Shown: positions 7,290 to 13,286 of the stretch, in pieces
How the letters are laid out: the number at the start of each line of letters is the position of its first letter
Position numbering within the stretch: the first letter of the stretch is position 1
Origin: JADLHS01 sp964553795
GTDB taxonomy: Bacteria > Verrucomicrobiota > Verrucomicrobiia > Limisphaerales > JADLHS01
Reading direction: 5' to 3'
DNA: 13,286 bases
Assembly (NCBI GenBank): GCA_964553795.1
Contig: CAZKMR010000113.1
Coordinates: 1-13,286 of the forward strand
Made by a program: the position numbers and the translations under genes
Notes under the pieces: generated by a model
Database searches by the model: none
What the model was told of the DNA's origin: nothing
What the model saw: the letters and a program-made list of their open reading frames with translations, nothing else

Positions 7290-8504
7290 TCAATCCACTT
7301 CGTTGTCCAACTGCACGGCCCGGTTGAGTTCGTCGAAGAAATCCGGCAACGCCGATTGCACGCGGTTCCAATTCGGGATGAGCGGCGTCCATAACGGATC
7401 GTGCTGGAACGCGCGCGCCGCCGAACTGATGGAACGCACGAACGTGGCCACCGCGCTTTCCTCATCGTGCCGCGGATAGCGCAATCCGTTCAACACCGCA
7501 TCCGCCGAATAAAAGCGCAGCGTGTCTTCCGCCTGCCGCACGTAGGCGCTGAGCAGCGTGTCGAACAATCCGGAGTCCAGCTTGATACCTTCGGCCGCCA
7601 TGCGCCGGAAGAAGGATTTCGCGATGTCCACCGCCATCTTGTTCAAGCCGCGTTCCATGTCGCGCGGGGACAACTCCTGATGCTTGTGATCGTAGTTGTC
7701 ACAGAGTTCGGACTGGCAAATCGCGCGCGGGGCACTGTTGCGAAACACTTCGGCGAGCAATCCCACTTCCAACGCCCAATCATGCGGAATGCGCACGCGC
7801 CGCACGAGGTCCACGTCCATGGAAAACTCGCCGGCCAGCGGGTAACGGAACGTGTCCATGTACACCAGATACGGATGCTGTCCGATGATGCTCTTGAGCG
7901 CGCGCAATAACGGCGTGACCAGCAGACGCATGACGCGCCCGTTCAATTTATCAGTGACGCGCGCGTAATAACCTTTGCAATAGTCGAAGCCGAGGGCGGG
8001 ATGCGCCACGGGATAACACAACCGCGCCAACAACTCGCGACTGTACGTGATGATGTCGCAATCATGCACCGCGACCATGCGCGCCTGTTCGCTGGCCAGC
8101 GCGTAACCGAAACAAATCCAGACGTTGCGCCCCTTGCCGCTTTCGCCGGGCGAAAGCTCGGAATCTTCCAGCTTGCGAAACAACGCCTGCATGCGCGGGC
8201 CGTTGTTCCAAAGCAGCATCGGTTTCTGGGGCAGCACCGCGAAGAACCGTTTCGCGCGCCGCCAGTCTTTGGCGGACGCGCCGTCGATGCCCACGATGAT
8301 TTGCTTGATGTAACTGACATTGCGCAATTCGCGCGCGATGCCGCGCAGGGCTTTAGTGCCCAGCTCGCGGGTGTGACACGGCAACACCAGCGCGATGGGA
8401 TTCTCCTGAGCGAAATCGTTCAGGTCCGCCTCCATGCGCGCCAGGTTCGGCGGCCCCAAGCGATGCAAGGTGGCCACCGCGCCAGTTTGGAAAAAGTCCG
8501 ACAT
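7290..8504 (-). CDS. GpgS-like glycosyltransferase (GT81 type, glucosyl-3-phosphoglycerate synthase family)
   Basis: This 404-residue GT-A glycosyltransferase resembles glucosyl-3-phosphoglycerate synthases, which join an NDP-sugar to 3-phosphoglycerate in the cytoplasm. Supporting motifs in family order are LVLPCHTRELGTKAL (39-53), GKGRNVWICFGYA (123-135), the metal-binding DCD (148-150) in HDCDIITYS, YCKGYYARVTDKLNGRV (175-191), PLAGEFSMD (222-230), WALEVGLLAEVF (243-254), and the catalytic-region His pair in DHKHQEL (272-278). The roughly 400-residue length fits the long GpgS forms better than the mycobacterial form of about 320. ATG 8504 gives an MSDFFQTG start typical of the family; the frame continues to 8543. 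It diverges from the GT4/HAD pair with 82 bases between. A related NDP-sugar transferase making a different glycerate conjugate cannot be excluded. Confidence 0.78.
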   Translation of the reverse strand: MSDFFQTGAVATLHRLGPPNLARMEADLNDFAQENPIALVLPCHTRELGTKALRGIARELRNVSYIKQIIVGIDGASAKDWRRAKRFFAVLPQKPMLLWNNGPRMQALFRKLEDSELSPGESGKGRNVWICFGYALASEQARMVAVHDCDIITYSRELLARLCYPVAHPALGFDYCKGYYARVTDKLNGRVMRLLVTPLLRALKSIIGQHPYLVYMDTFRYPLAGEFSMDVDLVRRVRIPHDWALEVGLLAEVFRNSAPRAICQSELCDNYDHKHQELSPRDMERGLNKMAVDIAKSFFRRMAAEGIKLDSGLFDTLLSAYVRQAEDTLRFYSADAVLNGLRYPRHDEESAVATFVRSISSAARAFQHDPLWTPLIPNWNRVQSALPDFFDELNRAVQLDNEVD

Positions 8505-8586
8505 CGTGGGAAAGTTATCGCTTCTGGACCGGGCCTGTGACAAGTTCGGAATTCAAAATGCGGAAACTATTTTCCGCCTGCTAATT
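8505..8586. promoter_or_regulatory. Divergent promoter region between the GpgS-like and GT4 genes
   Basis: For the minus-strand gene there is a candidate -35 TTGTCA (8543-8538) and -10 GATAAC (8519-8514) with an 18-base spacer. This would start transcription about 3 bases before ATG 8504, i.e. a nearly leaderless mRNA, consistent with the lack of a Shine-Dalgarno. For the plus strand only a weak pair is seen, TTCGGA (8545-8550) and TATTTT (8568-8573), spacer 17. Box matches are by eye. Confidence 0.35.
8560..8577. repeat. Perfect inverted repeat just before the GT4 start
   Basis: GCGGAAA (8560-8566) and TTTCCGC (8571-8577) are perfectly complementary with a 4-base loop, ending 9 bases before the GTG at 8587. 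It could be an operator for the divergent promoters or an mRNA hairpin affecting translation of the GT4 gene. Confidence 0.5.
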
Positions 8587-10149
8587 GTGAAACTGGTTAT
8601 CGTTCACTTTCATTTGCGTCCGGGGGGCATTCGTCGCGTCATTGAACTCGCCACCCCCCACTTGTTGCGAAAACTCAAATCGGTCCGCACCGTCGTGCTC
8701 GCGTGCGGCGAGGCGGACGATGCCAAATGGAATCGGCAGTTCGCAGAATTGATTCAACCGGCCCAGTTGGAGATTCACGTGGATCGTTCGTTTGGTTATG
8801 TTTCGGAACAACGCAACCTCAGCCGCCACATCCAACGGCGCGTCGGGCTCGGCCTGACCAAATTGCTCGCGGACGCCGATCCCGCGGATTGTCTCGTCTG
8901 GGCGCACAACCTTGGCATTGGCCGCAATCTTTTATTGGCCCGCGAACTCGCGCGCGTTTGTGCCGCGCAGAATATCCCGCTGGTTTCGCATCACCATGAT
9001 TGGTGGTTCGACAATCGCTGGCGGCGCTGGCCGGAAATCCGCAAATCCGGGTTTCGCAGTTTGGCCGCCGTGGCCGAAACCATTTTTCCGCCCAATCCCA
9101 AAATCCGTCACGTGGGCATCAACGCCGAGGACGCCACGCTCCTGCGCGAAGGATTTCCGGTGCGCGCCGCGTGGTTGCCGAATCCCGTGCCGCGCCAGGC
9201 GCCGCCGAGACGCGCCGCCGTCCGCGCCGCCGCGGATTGGCTCGAACGCACGTTGCGCGAACACGGCGCGCCCTTCTGGATTTTGCCGTGCCGCCTGTTG
9301 CGCCGCAAAAACGTCGCCGAAGCGCTGTTGCTCGCGCGTTGGTTGCGCCCGGAAGCCTGGCTCGTCACCACCGGCGGCGCCAGTTCCGCGGACGAACAAC
9401 ATTACTTTCGCAAACTGGAACACGCCGCGCATCAACATCACTGGCGCTTGCGTCTCGGCGTGTTGCAAGGCGATGAAACCAACAAACCCAGCGTGCCCGA
9501 ATTGCTCGCCGCCAGTGAAGCGGTGTTGCTCACGTCCATTCAGGAAGGATTCGGCCTGCCCTATCTGGAAGCCGCCGCCGCCAGCCGGCCGCTCATCGCG
9601 CGCAACCTGTCCAACGTCGCGCCGGACTTGCGCAAATTCGGCTTTCGCCTGCCGCAAGCCTACGACGAAATTTTCATCGCACCGGAGTTGTTCGATTGGA
9701 AAGCCGAACGCGCCCGCCAGAAAAAATTATTCGCGCGCTGGCACAAACTATTGCCCGTCGCCGTCCGCAAACTCGCCGCCACGCCGCATCTGCTGCGCTC
9801 GACGCGACCGCCCACGAAAATCGCCTTCAGTCGCCTCACCCTCACGGCGCAACTCGAAGTCCTCGCCCAACCCCGCCAGCTCTCATGGGAAAAATGCGCG
9901 CCGCTGAATCCGTTTCTCGAAGAATGGCAGCAACGCGCCGCCGCCGGAAAACTGGAACTCACACCCTGGCCCGCCCGCGCCGATCATTGGTTGAGCGGCG
10001 AAACCTACGCCCGCAAACTGGTGCAGCTCACGCGCGCCAAGACCGTCGCCCCGCCCGTCCGCACGCCGCACGCCTTGCAAACCCGCTTCGTGGAAAAAAA
10101 ACTTTGCGCCGCCAACTTGTATCCGCTCTTATGGGCGACTGAGACATGA
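8587..10149 (+). CDS. GT-B glycosyltransferase, GT4 family-like
   Basis: This 520-residue glycosyltransferase begins VIVHFHLRPGGIRRVIE, the glycine-rich N-terminal acceptor domain of GT-B enzymes. It then shows WAHNLGIGRN (105-114), SHHHDWWFDNR (134-144), the linker LPNPV (197-201), the donor phosphate-binding Arg/Lys in CRLLRRKN (Arg236, Lys241), and an EX7E motif with Glu320 and Glu328 in EGFGLPYLE. Retaining transfer from an NDP-sugar is expected. Residues from about 370 to 520 form an extra basic C-terminal region beyond a standard GT-B core; I do not recognise it. GTG 8587 starts just before the first beta strand, and the frame extends upstream to 8434 only through the divergent gene. 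It overlaps the HAD gene by ATGA (10146-10149), implying translational coupling. The location beside the GpgS-like gene suggests it may extend that enzyme's product with a second sugar (inference). Confidence 0.8.
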   Translation: MKLVIVHFHLRPGGIRRVIELATPHLLRKLKSVRTVVLACGEADDAKWNRQFAELIQPAQLEIHVDRSFGYVSEQRNLSRHIQRRVGLGLTKLLADADPADCLVWAHNLGIGRNLLLARELARVCAAQNIPLVSHHHDWWFDNRWRRWPEIRKSGFRSLAAVAETIFPPNPKIRHVGINAEDATLLREGFPVRAAWLPNPVPRQAPPRRAAVRAAADWLERTLREHGAPFWILPCRLLRRKNVAEALLLARWLRPEAWLVTTGGASSADEQHYFRKLEHAAHQHHWRLRLGVLQGDETNKPSVPELLAASEAVLLTSIQEGFGLPYLEAAAASRPLIARNLSNVAPDLRKFGFRLPQAYDEIFIAPELFDWKAERARQKKLFARWHKLLPVAVRKLAATPHLLRSTRPPTKIAFSRLTLTAQLEVLAQPRQLSWEKCAPLNPFLEEWQQRAAAGKLELTPWPARADHWLSGETYARKLVQLTRAKTVAPPVRTPHALQTRFVEKKLCAANLYPLLWATET

Positions 10150-10868
10150 AAATTCGCGCGGTCATTTTCGATGTGTACGGCACGCTCATGCAGGTGGGCC
10201 CGCCGCCGACCAACGCCGAGGAACTCTGGCGCGACCTGTTCCAGGACACGTTCAAGACGCCGCCGCCCCTGAGCCGGCTCGATTTTTCCGTCGCCTGCAA
10301 CCGCGCCATTACCCTGCGCCACAATGCCGCGCATGCCCGCGGCATCACCAAACCCGAAATCCTCTGGCCCGCCATCGTCGCCGAAGTCCTGCCCGGCTTG
10401 AACAAGTTGAAAGCCGCGAAGCGCGACGATTTCATTTATCAACAAATCCAAATCGGCCGCTCCATCACCTTGATGCCCGGCATGGCCCCGACCTTGCGCT
10501 GGTTGCTCGACAAACGCTGCCTCATCGGCATCGCCTCCAACGCCCAGGGCTACACCTTGCGCGAACTGGATACGCTCCTGAAGACCGCCGGACTGGACGG
10601 GAAAATCTTCGCGCCCGACGTTTGCGTGTGGTCCTTTCAAAACGGTTTCAGCAAACCCGACCCGCACGTCTTTCAAATCGTGCGCGCCCGCATTGAAGCC
10701 CGCGACATTCATCCCGGTGAATCCCTCGTCGTCGGCGACCGCCTCGACAACGACATCGCCCCCGCGCGCCTGCAAGGTTTTCACACCTGGCATCTCAGCT
10801 CCAACAGCCCCGAGAGCCACTCTGGTCCGGCGGAAAAACTTCGCGAATTCCTGTCCCGCGCCGTTTAG
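10146..10868 (+). CDS. HAD superfamily hydrolase, subfamily IA, haloacid-dehalogenase-like motif I
   Basis: This 240-residue HAD hydrolase has a helical cap. Motif I is FDVYGTL (nucleophile Asp9), motif II IASN (Ser131), motif III Lys170 in FSKPDPHVF, and motif IV VVGDRLDND (Asp198, Asp203). The position two after the nucleophile is Tyr11 instead of the Asp typical of HAD phosphatases; Tyr at this place is characteristic of the L-2-haloacid dehalogenase branch. From context, starting inside the stop codon of the GT4 gene, one would expect a phosphatase removing the phosphate from a glycosyl-phosphoglycerate, but motif I argues for caution. It could instead be a dehalogenase-like or uncharacterised HAD enzyme. 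The ATG at 10146 is fixed by the ATGA overlap and by the immediate MKIRAVIFD strand. Confidence 0.83.
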   Translation: MKIRAVIFDVYGTLMQVGPPPTNAEELWRDLFQDTFKTPPPLSRLDFSVACNRAITLRHNAAHARGITKPEILWPAIVAEVLPGLNKLKAAKRDDFIYQQIQIGRSITLMPGMAPTLRWLLDKRCLIGIASNAQGYTLRELDTLLKTAGLDGKIFAPDVCVWSFQNGFSKPDPHVFQIVRARIEARDIHPGESLVVGDRLDNDIAPARLQGFHTWHLSSNSPESHSGPAEKLREFLSRAV

Positions 10869-10958
10869 CGAAACCACGGCTGGCGGGAACAAATCTCGCG
10901 GACCGCGTCTCCGGCTCTCCCTTCCTGACACACGCCGATTGACCGGCGTTTCGGAACA

Positions 10959-11426
10959 TCACGACCCGCGATCGAGTCGCAACGTCATAAACACGCTGTT
11001 CGGATCAGCCACGTAACTCCCGAACGGCGGCCCCGGGACAAAGCCGTGTTGCGCATAAAGCTCGCGCGCCGCCGCGAAATACGGCCACGCCCCGGTCTCG
11101 AGACTCAATTGGGACAATCCCATATCGCGCGCCGCGGCGATGATGTGCTGAAGCAGGGCGCGACCCACGCCCTTGCGCCGGTGAGCCTGATCGGTGTGCA
11201 TGGATTTTATTTCCCCGTGCAACGCCGACAACCGCTTCAGCGCACCAATCCCGACGACCGTTTCGCCCTCCCACGCGGCCCAAAAAGAAATCTCCGGCAC
11301 CTTCAAGCCACTCAGATCCAGTGCATGCGCACTGCCCCGCGCCGTCTGCGCGCGCGCCGATGTGAAGTGATGTGCCAACAACTGCTGCACCCGGGAATCA
11401 TCCAGCCCGCCGGCGACTATTTTCAT
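10959..11426 (-). CDS. GNAT family N-acetyltransferase, YsnE-like
   Basis: This 155-residue acetyltransferase transfers an acetyl group from acetyl-CoA to an unknown amine. Motif A with the pyrophosphate-binding loop is visible as MHTDQAHRRKGVGRALL (76-92; the R-R-K-G-V-G-R core is 83-89). It is preceded by the beta-4 strand around AAWEGETVVGIGALKRL. Motif B is in LSLETGAWPYFAAARELYAQHGF (108-129). The end, PPFGSYVADPNSVFMTL, resembles the B. subtilis YsnE subgroup; the substrate is not inferable. Length is normal for the family. It converges with the HAD gene (90 bases between the stop codons, with a weak GC hairpin ACGCCG/CGGCGT at 10932-10949 and no T-run). It lies 91 bases downstream of the IF-3-like gene. 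Confidence 0.88.
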   Translation of the reverse strand: MKIVAGGLDDSRVQQLLAHHFTSARAQTARGSAHALDLSGLKVPEISFWAAWEGETVVGIGALKRLSALHGEIKSMHTDQAHRRKGVGRALLQHIIAAARDMGLSQLSLETGAWPYFAAARELYAQHGFVPGPPFGSYVADPNSVFMTLRLDRGS

Positions 11427-11517
11427 ACTGAGCGTTGGGTTTGCTGCCGGACGGAGCAGCCTTCACAAATCCGCGTCCTGCGAACAGTGCGGGAAGCGCC
11501 CTGGTGAGTTGGCAGTC

Positions 11518-11850
11518 TCATTTCTTCTTACTCTTCCTCGCTGCCTGATATCGGAATCTGCCGAAATCCACAATCCAACAGACCGGCGGTTTCGCTTGCG
11601 GCGCAATCTCGACCAGGTCAACGCCCCGGGACCGGGCCAAACCTAGAGCATCGGTTAACGACAGAATGCCAAGCGGCTCGCCCTGCTCGCCAATGACCCG
11701 AACCTCACGCGCTCGGATCTTGCCGTTGATTCGCACTGGTGTAGCCGGCGATGGAAGTTGCGGCGCACCTTGCAAAATATGAATGAGATCCTTGCAGCCC
11801 GGCGGCAGCAGATAGCTACGCTTCTTTGGATTTAGGGTGATGTTTCCCAT
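11518..11850 (-). CDS. Orphan IF-3 N-terminal-domain protein
   Basis: This 110-residue protein is built almost wholly of the translation initiation factor IF-3 N-terminal domain (about 39-108). It contains RINGKIRAREVRVI, LGILSLTDALGLARSRGVDL, VEIAPQAKPPVCWIVDFG and RFRYQAARKSKKK. True IF-3 has a lysine-rich linker at this point and then a C-terminal domain that carries most of the ribosome-binding function. Here the gene stops inside the linker, and no C-domain sequence occurs in the 91 bases before the next gene. Residues 1-38 form an extension with the motif KKRSYLLPPGCKDLIHIL, not part of IF-3. It is intact rather than decayed, so probably a stand-alone accessory or regulatory ribosome-binding protein (inference); the main infC should be elsewhere in the genome. 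No Shine-Dalgarno is seen. Confidence 0.85.
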   Translation of the reverse strand: MGNITLNPKKRSYLLPPGCKDLIHILQGAPQLPSPATPVRINGKIRAREVRVIGEQGEPLGILSLTDALGLARSRGVDLVEIAPQAKPPVCWIVDFGRFRYQAARKSKKK

Positions 11851-11894
11851 GCGTGCAATGCAGGCTGACCATCAAACTCAGCGGCCCGGCGCAT

Positions 11895-11928
11895 CCATCC
11901 TCCGTAGCAAAACTACTGCGGAGGACGG
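11895..11928. repeat. Imperfect inverted repeat upstream of the IF-3-like gene
   Basis: Arms TCCTCCG (11898-11904) and CGGAGGA (11919-11925) pair perfectly. TAG/CTA pairing continues inside with a 3-base bulge, and CC/GG pairing outside after one mismatch. The loop is CAAAA. With no T-run on the minus side it is not a clear terminator for the lipoprotein gene; it may be a dispersed REP/MITE-like element. Confidence 0.5.
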
Positions 11929-11997
11929 ACGGCATGCACCGATTGCAACCGCGACACTCCCGCCGGGTGAACTGCATTTGGTCAAGCGACGCGTATT

Positions 11998-12276
11998 TCA
12001 TAGGTTCTTTGGCGCAACCCACTGCTCCGACCGTGTACTCACAATCCTCCAACCCTCTGAGGAACGGCGCAGCAGAACAGTCTCTGCCGCTTCGGTGGTC
12101 ACCTCAACATCGCCGGTTGACGTTTTACTAAAACCAATCAGACCGCTCTTCGTGTGCTGTGCCATCGCACTCCTGATGGCTCGAAGCTCCTGTTTGGTTA
12201 GCCCTGACTCTGTCATGGATGAGCAGCCGACCACGACCGTCAGCGCACAAATGCCAATGATGCGTAATATGTTCAT
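11998..12276 (-). CDS. Small predicted lipoprotein, unknown function
   Basis: This 92-residue protein has a short lipoprotein signal, MNILRIIGICALTVVVGCSS. Lipidation is predicted at Cys18 in the lipobox VVGC. Ser at mature position +2 suggests outer-membrane sorting by the E. coli rule. The mature part of about 75 residues has a helical, charged middle (LTKQELRAIRSAMAQ) and a strand-rich end, LRRSSEGWRIVSTRSEQW. I do not recognise a family. It is one of a row of small minus-strand genes, 59 bases downstream of the membrane protein gene and 147 bases upstream of the IF-3-like gene. ATG 12276 starts directly at the signal; no Shine-Dalgarno is evident. The lipobox and reading frame make it credible despite the small size. 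Confidence 0.72.
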   Translation of the reverse strand: MNILRIIGICALTVVVGCSSMTESGLTKQELRAIRSAMAQHTKSGLIGFSKTSTGDVEVTTEAAETVLLRRSSEGWRIVSTRSEQWVAPKNL

Positions 12277-12335
12277 AGTGTGTGCAGTCGCCTGACTGGC
12301 TCAGTTCCGGCTGACAAACAGGTTGGGCGGCATGG

Positions 12336-12707
12336 TCATAATTTGCGGCCTCGCCACGGCTGAACCAAACCGCCCGGCCCAATCGTTGGATCGGACATCT
12401 GCCACGGCTGATACTCGTCGCGCAACCGCGCGACACCGGCCCAAATCTTCAGCCGCATCCCCAGATACCAGGGGAAGACCAGCGGCCAGCCGAGCACCAG
12501 CAGCAGGACGAAGATGATGACCGGGCCACCGGAGATTCCGGTGTGATAGCGCCACAACCGAACGCGCTTGGAGTCGAGGGCCGCCCAGAGGATGGACGCC
12601 AAGGCGAAGACATGAAACCAACCCCAATAAATCGCGAACGCCGAGAGCGCGATGGTGATGACGATGGCGCTCACCCAACAAGCAAATGAGATGAATCGTG
12701 TTTTCAT
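12336..12707 (-). CDS. Small membrane protein, unknown function
   Basis: This 123-residue protein is dominated by hydrophobic segments: about 8-28 (ACWVSAIVITIALSAFAIYW region), about 31-44 (FHVFALASILWAAL) and about 62-82 (PVIIFVLLLVLGWPLVFPWYL). Short basic loops include DSKRVRLWRYHTG, and a polar, Pro/Gly-rich tail ends the protein. Two or three transmembrane helices are likely, in the inner membrane. The Trp/Tyr-rich helix ends and the positive loop after segment two are normal for a real membrane protein. The family is not recognised and no catalytic motif is visible. The ATG at 12707 is the first residue of the hydrophobic N-terminus. It lies between two other small minus-strand genes of unknown role. 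Confidence 0.75.
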   Translation of the reverse strand: MKTRFISFACWVSAIVITIALSAFAIYWGWFHVFALASILWAALDSKRVRLWRYHTGISGGPVIIFVLLLVLGWPLVFPWYLGMRLKIWAGVARLRDEYQPWQMSDPTIGPGGLVQPWRGRKL

Positions 12708-12760
12708 GCGATGCGTTTAGTGCCACCTAACTAGCTCAACGACCGTCGCCGGGAACGTCC

Positions 12761-12782
12761 GGTCAGATGCAGCGCTCTGACC
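12761..12782. repeat. Perfect inverted repeat in an intergenic spacer
   Basis: GGTCAGA (12761-12767) and TCTGACC (12776-12782) form a perfect 7-bp stem with an 8-base loop, 12 bases beyond the stop codon of the 120-residue gene. No T-run follows on the minus strand. It may be a weak 3' structure for that gene. Confidence 0.45.
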
Positions 12783-12794
12783 ACGTCATCATCA

Positions 12795-13157
12795 TCACCA
12801 AAATCTCCACCAAGGCTTCGTGCTGCGAGGCAACGCTCCAACCTGAAACTTCCACGACATGTGACAAAGCCGTCCCTCGCAAAACTGCAATATCAGATGT
12901 CGGAACTCCGGTCCAAGCGTCGCGTTCGGCCACTCGTGAACCTCGTCTGTCATGGATGTCACATACTCTCCAGGCAACTCCTCCGTCTGCATCTCCGTCT
13001 TGGCGACTATCGTGCCTACCAACTTGGCGACATCCGCCTTCGGGCGACCTAGCTGACTGATTAGGTCGCGACCGAACAAATCCAGCGGCTCTGAATACTC
13101 GCGAAGATGCGCCATCCTCCACTCTGGAGGAATGTCTGTGGTGCTCTCTGCGCTCAT
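12795..13157 (-). CDS. Hypothetical protein, 120 residues
   Basis: This 120-residue frame has mixed composition (charged helices, few low-complexity runs). It begins MSAESTTDIPPEWRMAHL and ends in a Trp-rich STKPWWRFW. A helical middle (LFGRDLISQLGRPKADVAKLVGTIV) suggests a small soluble cytoplasmic protein. No signal peptide, membrane segment or catalytic motif is visible and I do not recognise the family. A second open frame on the same strand, 12763-13191, overlaps it. I prefer this one because its amino-acid composition is more protein-like and the overlapping frame is rich in Arg, Ser and His without pattern. It is probably a cytoplasmic accessory-region protein. Confidence 0.55.
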   Translation of the reverse strand: MSAESTTDIPPEWRMAHLREYSEPLDLFGRDLISQLGRPKADVAKLVGTIVAKTEMQTEELPGEYVTSMTDEVHEWPNATLGPEFRHLILQFCEGRLCHMSWKFQVGALPRSTKPWWRFW

Positions 13158-13172
13158 AGCTTGCGAAGTGGT

Positions 13173-13286
13173 TTAACAGATCTTCGGCCAAACTGAGTTT
13201 CGGCGAGCAGCCGGGCTGGGCTGCAGGTTTCGCTTCATGGATTTGTTGATACGCTCCTGCCGCGGGGAAGGCAAGCGGGCACTTTG
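13173..13286 (-). CDS. Possible 3' end of a gene running off the right edge
   Basis: A minus-strand frame is open from the window edge to a TAA at 13175-13173 (37 codons). It is basic (it includes RQERINKSMKRNLQPSPAARR) and ends SVWPKIC. There is no domain to recognise, and 37 open codons in GC-rich DNA can arise by chance. It ends 15 bases before the 120-residue gene. It could equally be non-coding spacer. Confidence 0.2.
   Translation of the reverse strand, partial: QSARLPSPRQERINKSMKRNLQPSPAARRNSVWPKIC

Noticed and set aside
8912..9907. Plus-strand 331-codon frame inside the GT4 gene
   Set aside because: Arg/Pro/Ser-rich out-of-frame reading of the GT4 coding region, which itself has the EX7E and donor-site motifs.
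10005..10931. Minus-strand 308-codon frame opposite the HAD gene
   Set aside because: Antisense shadow; the HAD motifs are on the plus strand and the start overlaps the GT4 stop by ATGA.
11380..11440. attC-like right end CTGAGCGTTGGGT near the GNAT start
   Set aside because: The would-be left partner falls inside conserved GNAT coding sequence and the arms do not pair, so the resemblance is probably chance.
12763..13191. 142-codon minus-strand frame overlapping the 120-residue hypothetical gene
   Set aside because: Composition is dominated by Arg, Ser and His without pattern; the overlapping 120-residue frame is more protein-like, although neither is proven.

Overview
The window reads as a draft-genome contig from a Verrucomicrobiota bacterium, probably of the Pedosphaera/Limisphaera type. 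This is inferred from two H-X9-DG prepilin-like proteins, one of which ends in the lineage-typical WYPTxTTPN tail, from a large secreted LamG-like/Ig-like protein ending in YFRLVYP, and from several small proteins of a style common in that phylum. Almost no start codon has a convincing Shine-Dalgarno sequence. A 100-N block (1580-1679) marks a scaffold join; the 55 bases on either side are identical, so it is almost certainly an unmerged overlap rather than missing DNA.

Layout. On the minus strand from 4663 down to 1 lie an H-X9-DG pseudopilin, a 702-residue exported protein (split by the false gap), a strong intrinsic terminator, a second H-X9-DG pseudopilin, a GmhB-like HAD phosphatase, and the first 38 codons of glmS. 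A 517-base gene-free stretch (4664-5180) separates these from two plus-strand exported proteins: a PstS-like phosphate-binding lipoprotein and an eight-bladed PQQ-like beta-propeller.

From 7290 to 10868 there is a divergent carbohydrate cluster: a GpgS-like (GT81-type) glycosyltransferase on the minus strand, and on the plus strand a GT-B/GT4 glycosyltransferase overlapping a HAD hydrolase by the 4-base ATGA. The set resembles the logic of glycosyl-phosphoglycerate compatible-solute synthesis (transfer to 3-phosphoglycerate, second glycosyl transfer, dephosphorylation). This is an inference, and the Tyr in HAD motif I weakens the last step. It is the most promising candidate for an incompletely described pathway here.

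The right end (10959-13286) is accessory-looking. All genes are on the minus strand and small: a YsnE-like GNAT acetyltransferase, an orphan IF-3 N-terminal-domain protein lacking the C-terminal domain, a tiny lipoprotein, a small membrane protein, an unrecognised 120-residue protein, and perhaps the tail of another gene. Some of the spacers between them hold inverted repeats. No tRNA, rRNA, CRISPR array or transposase was seen.
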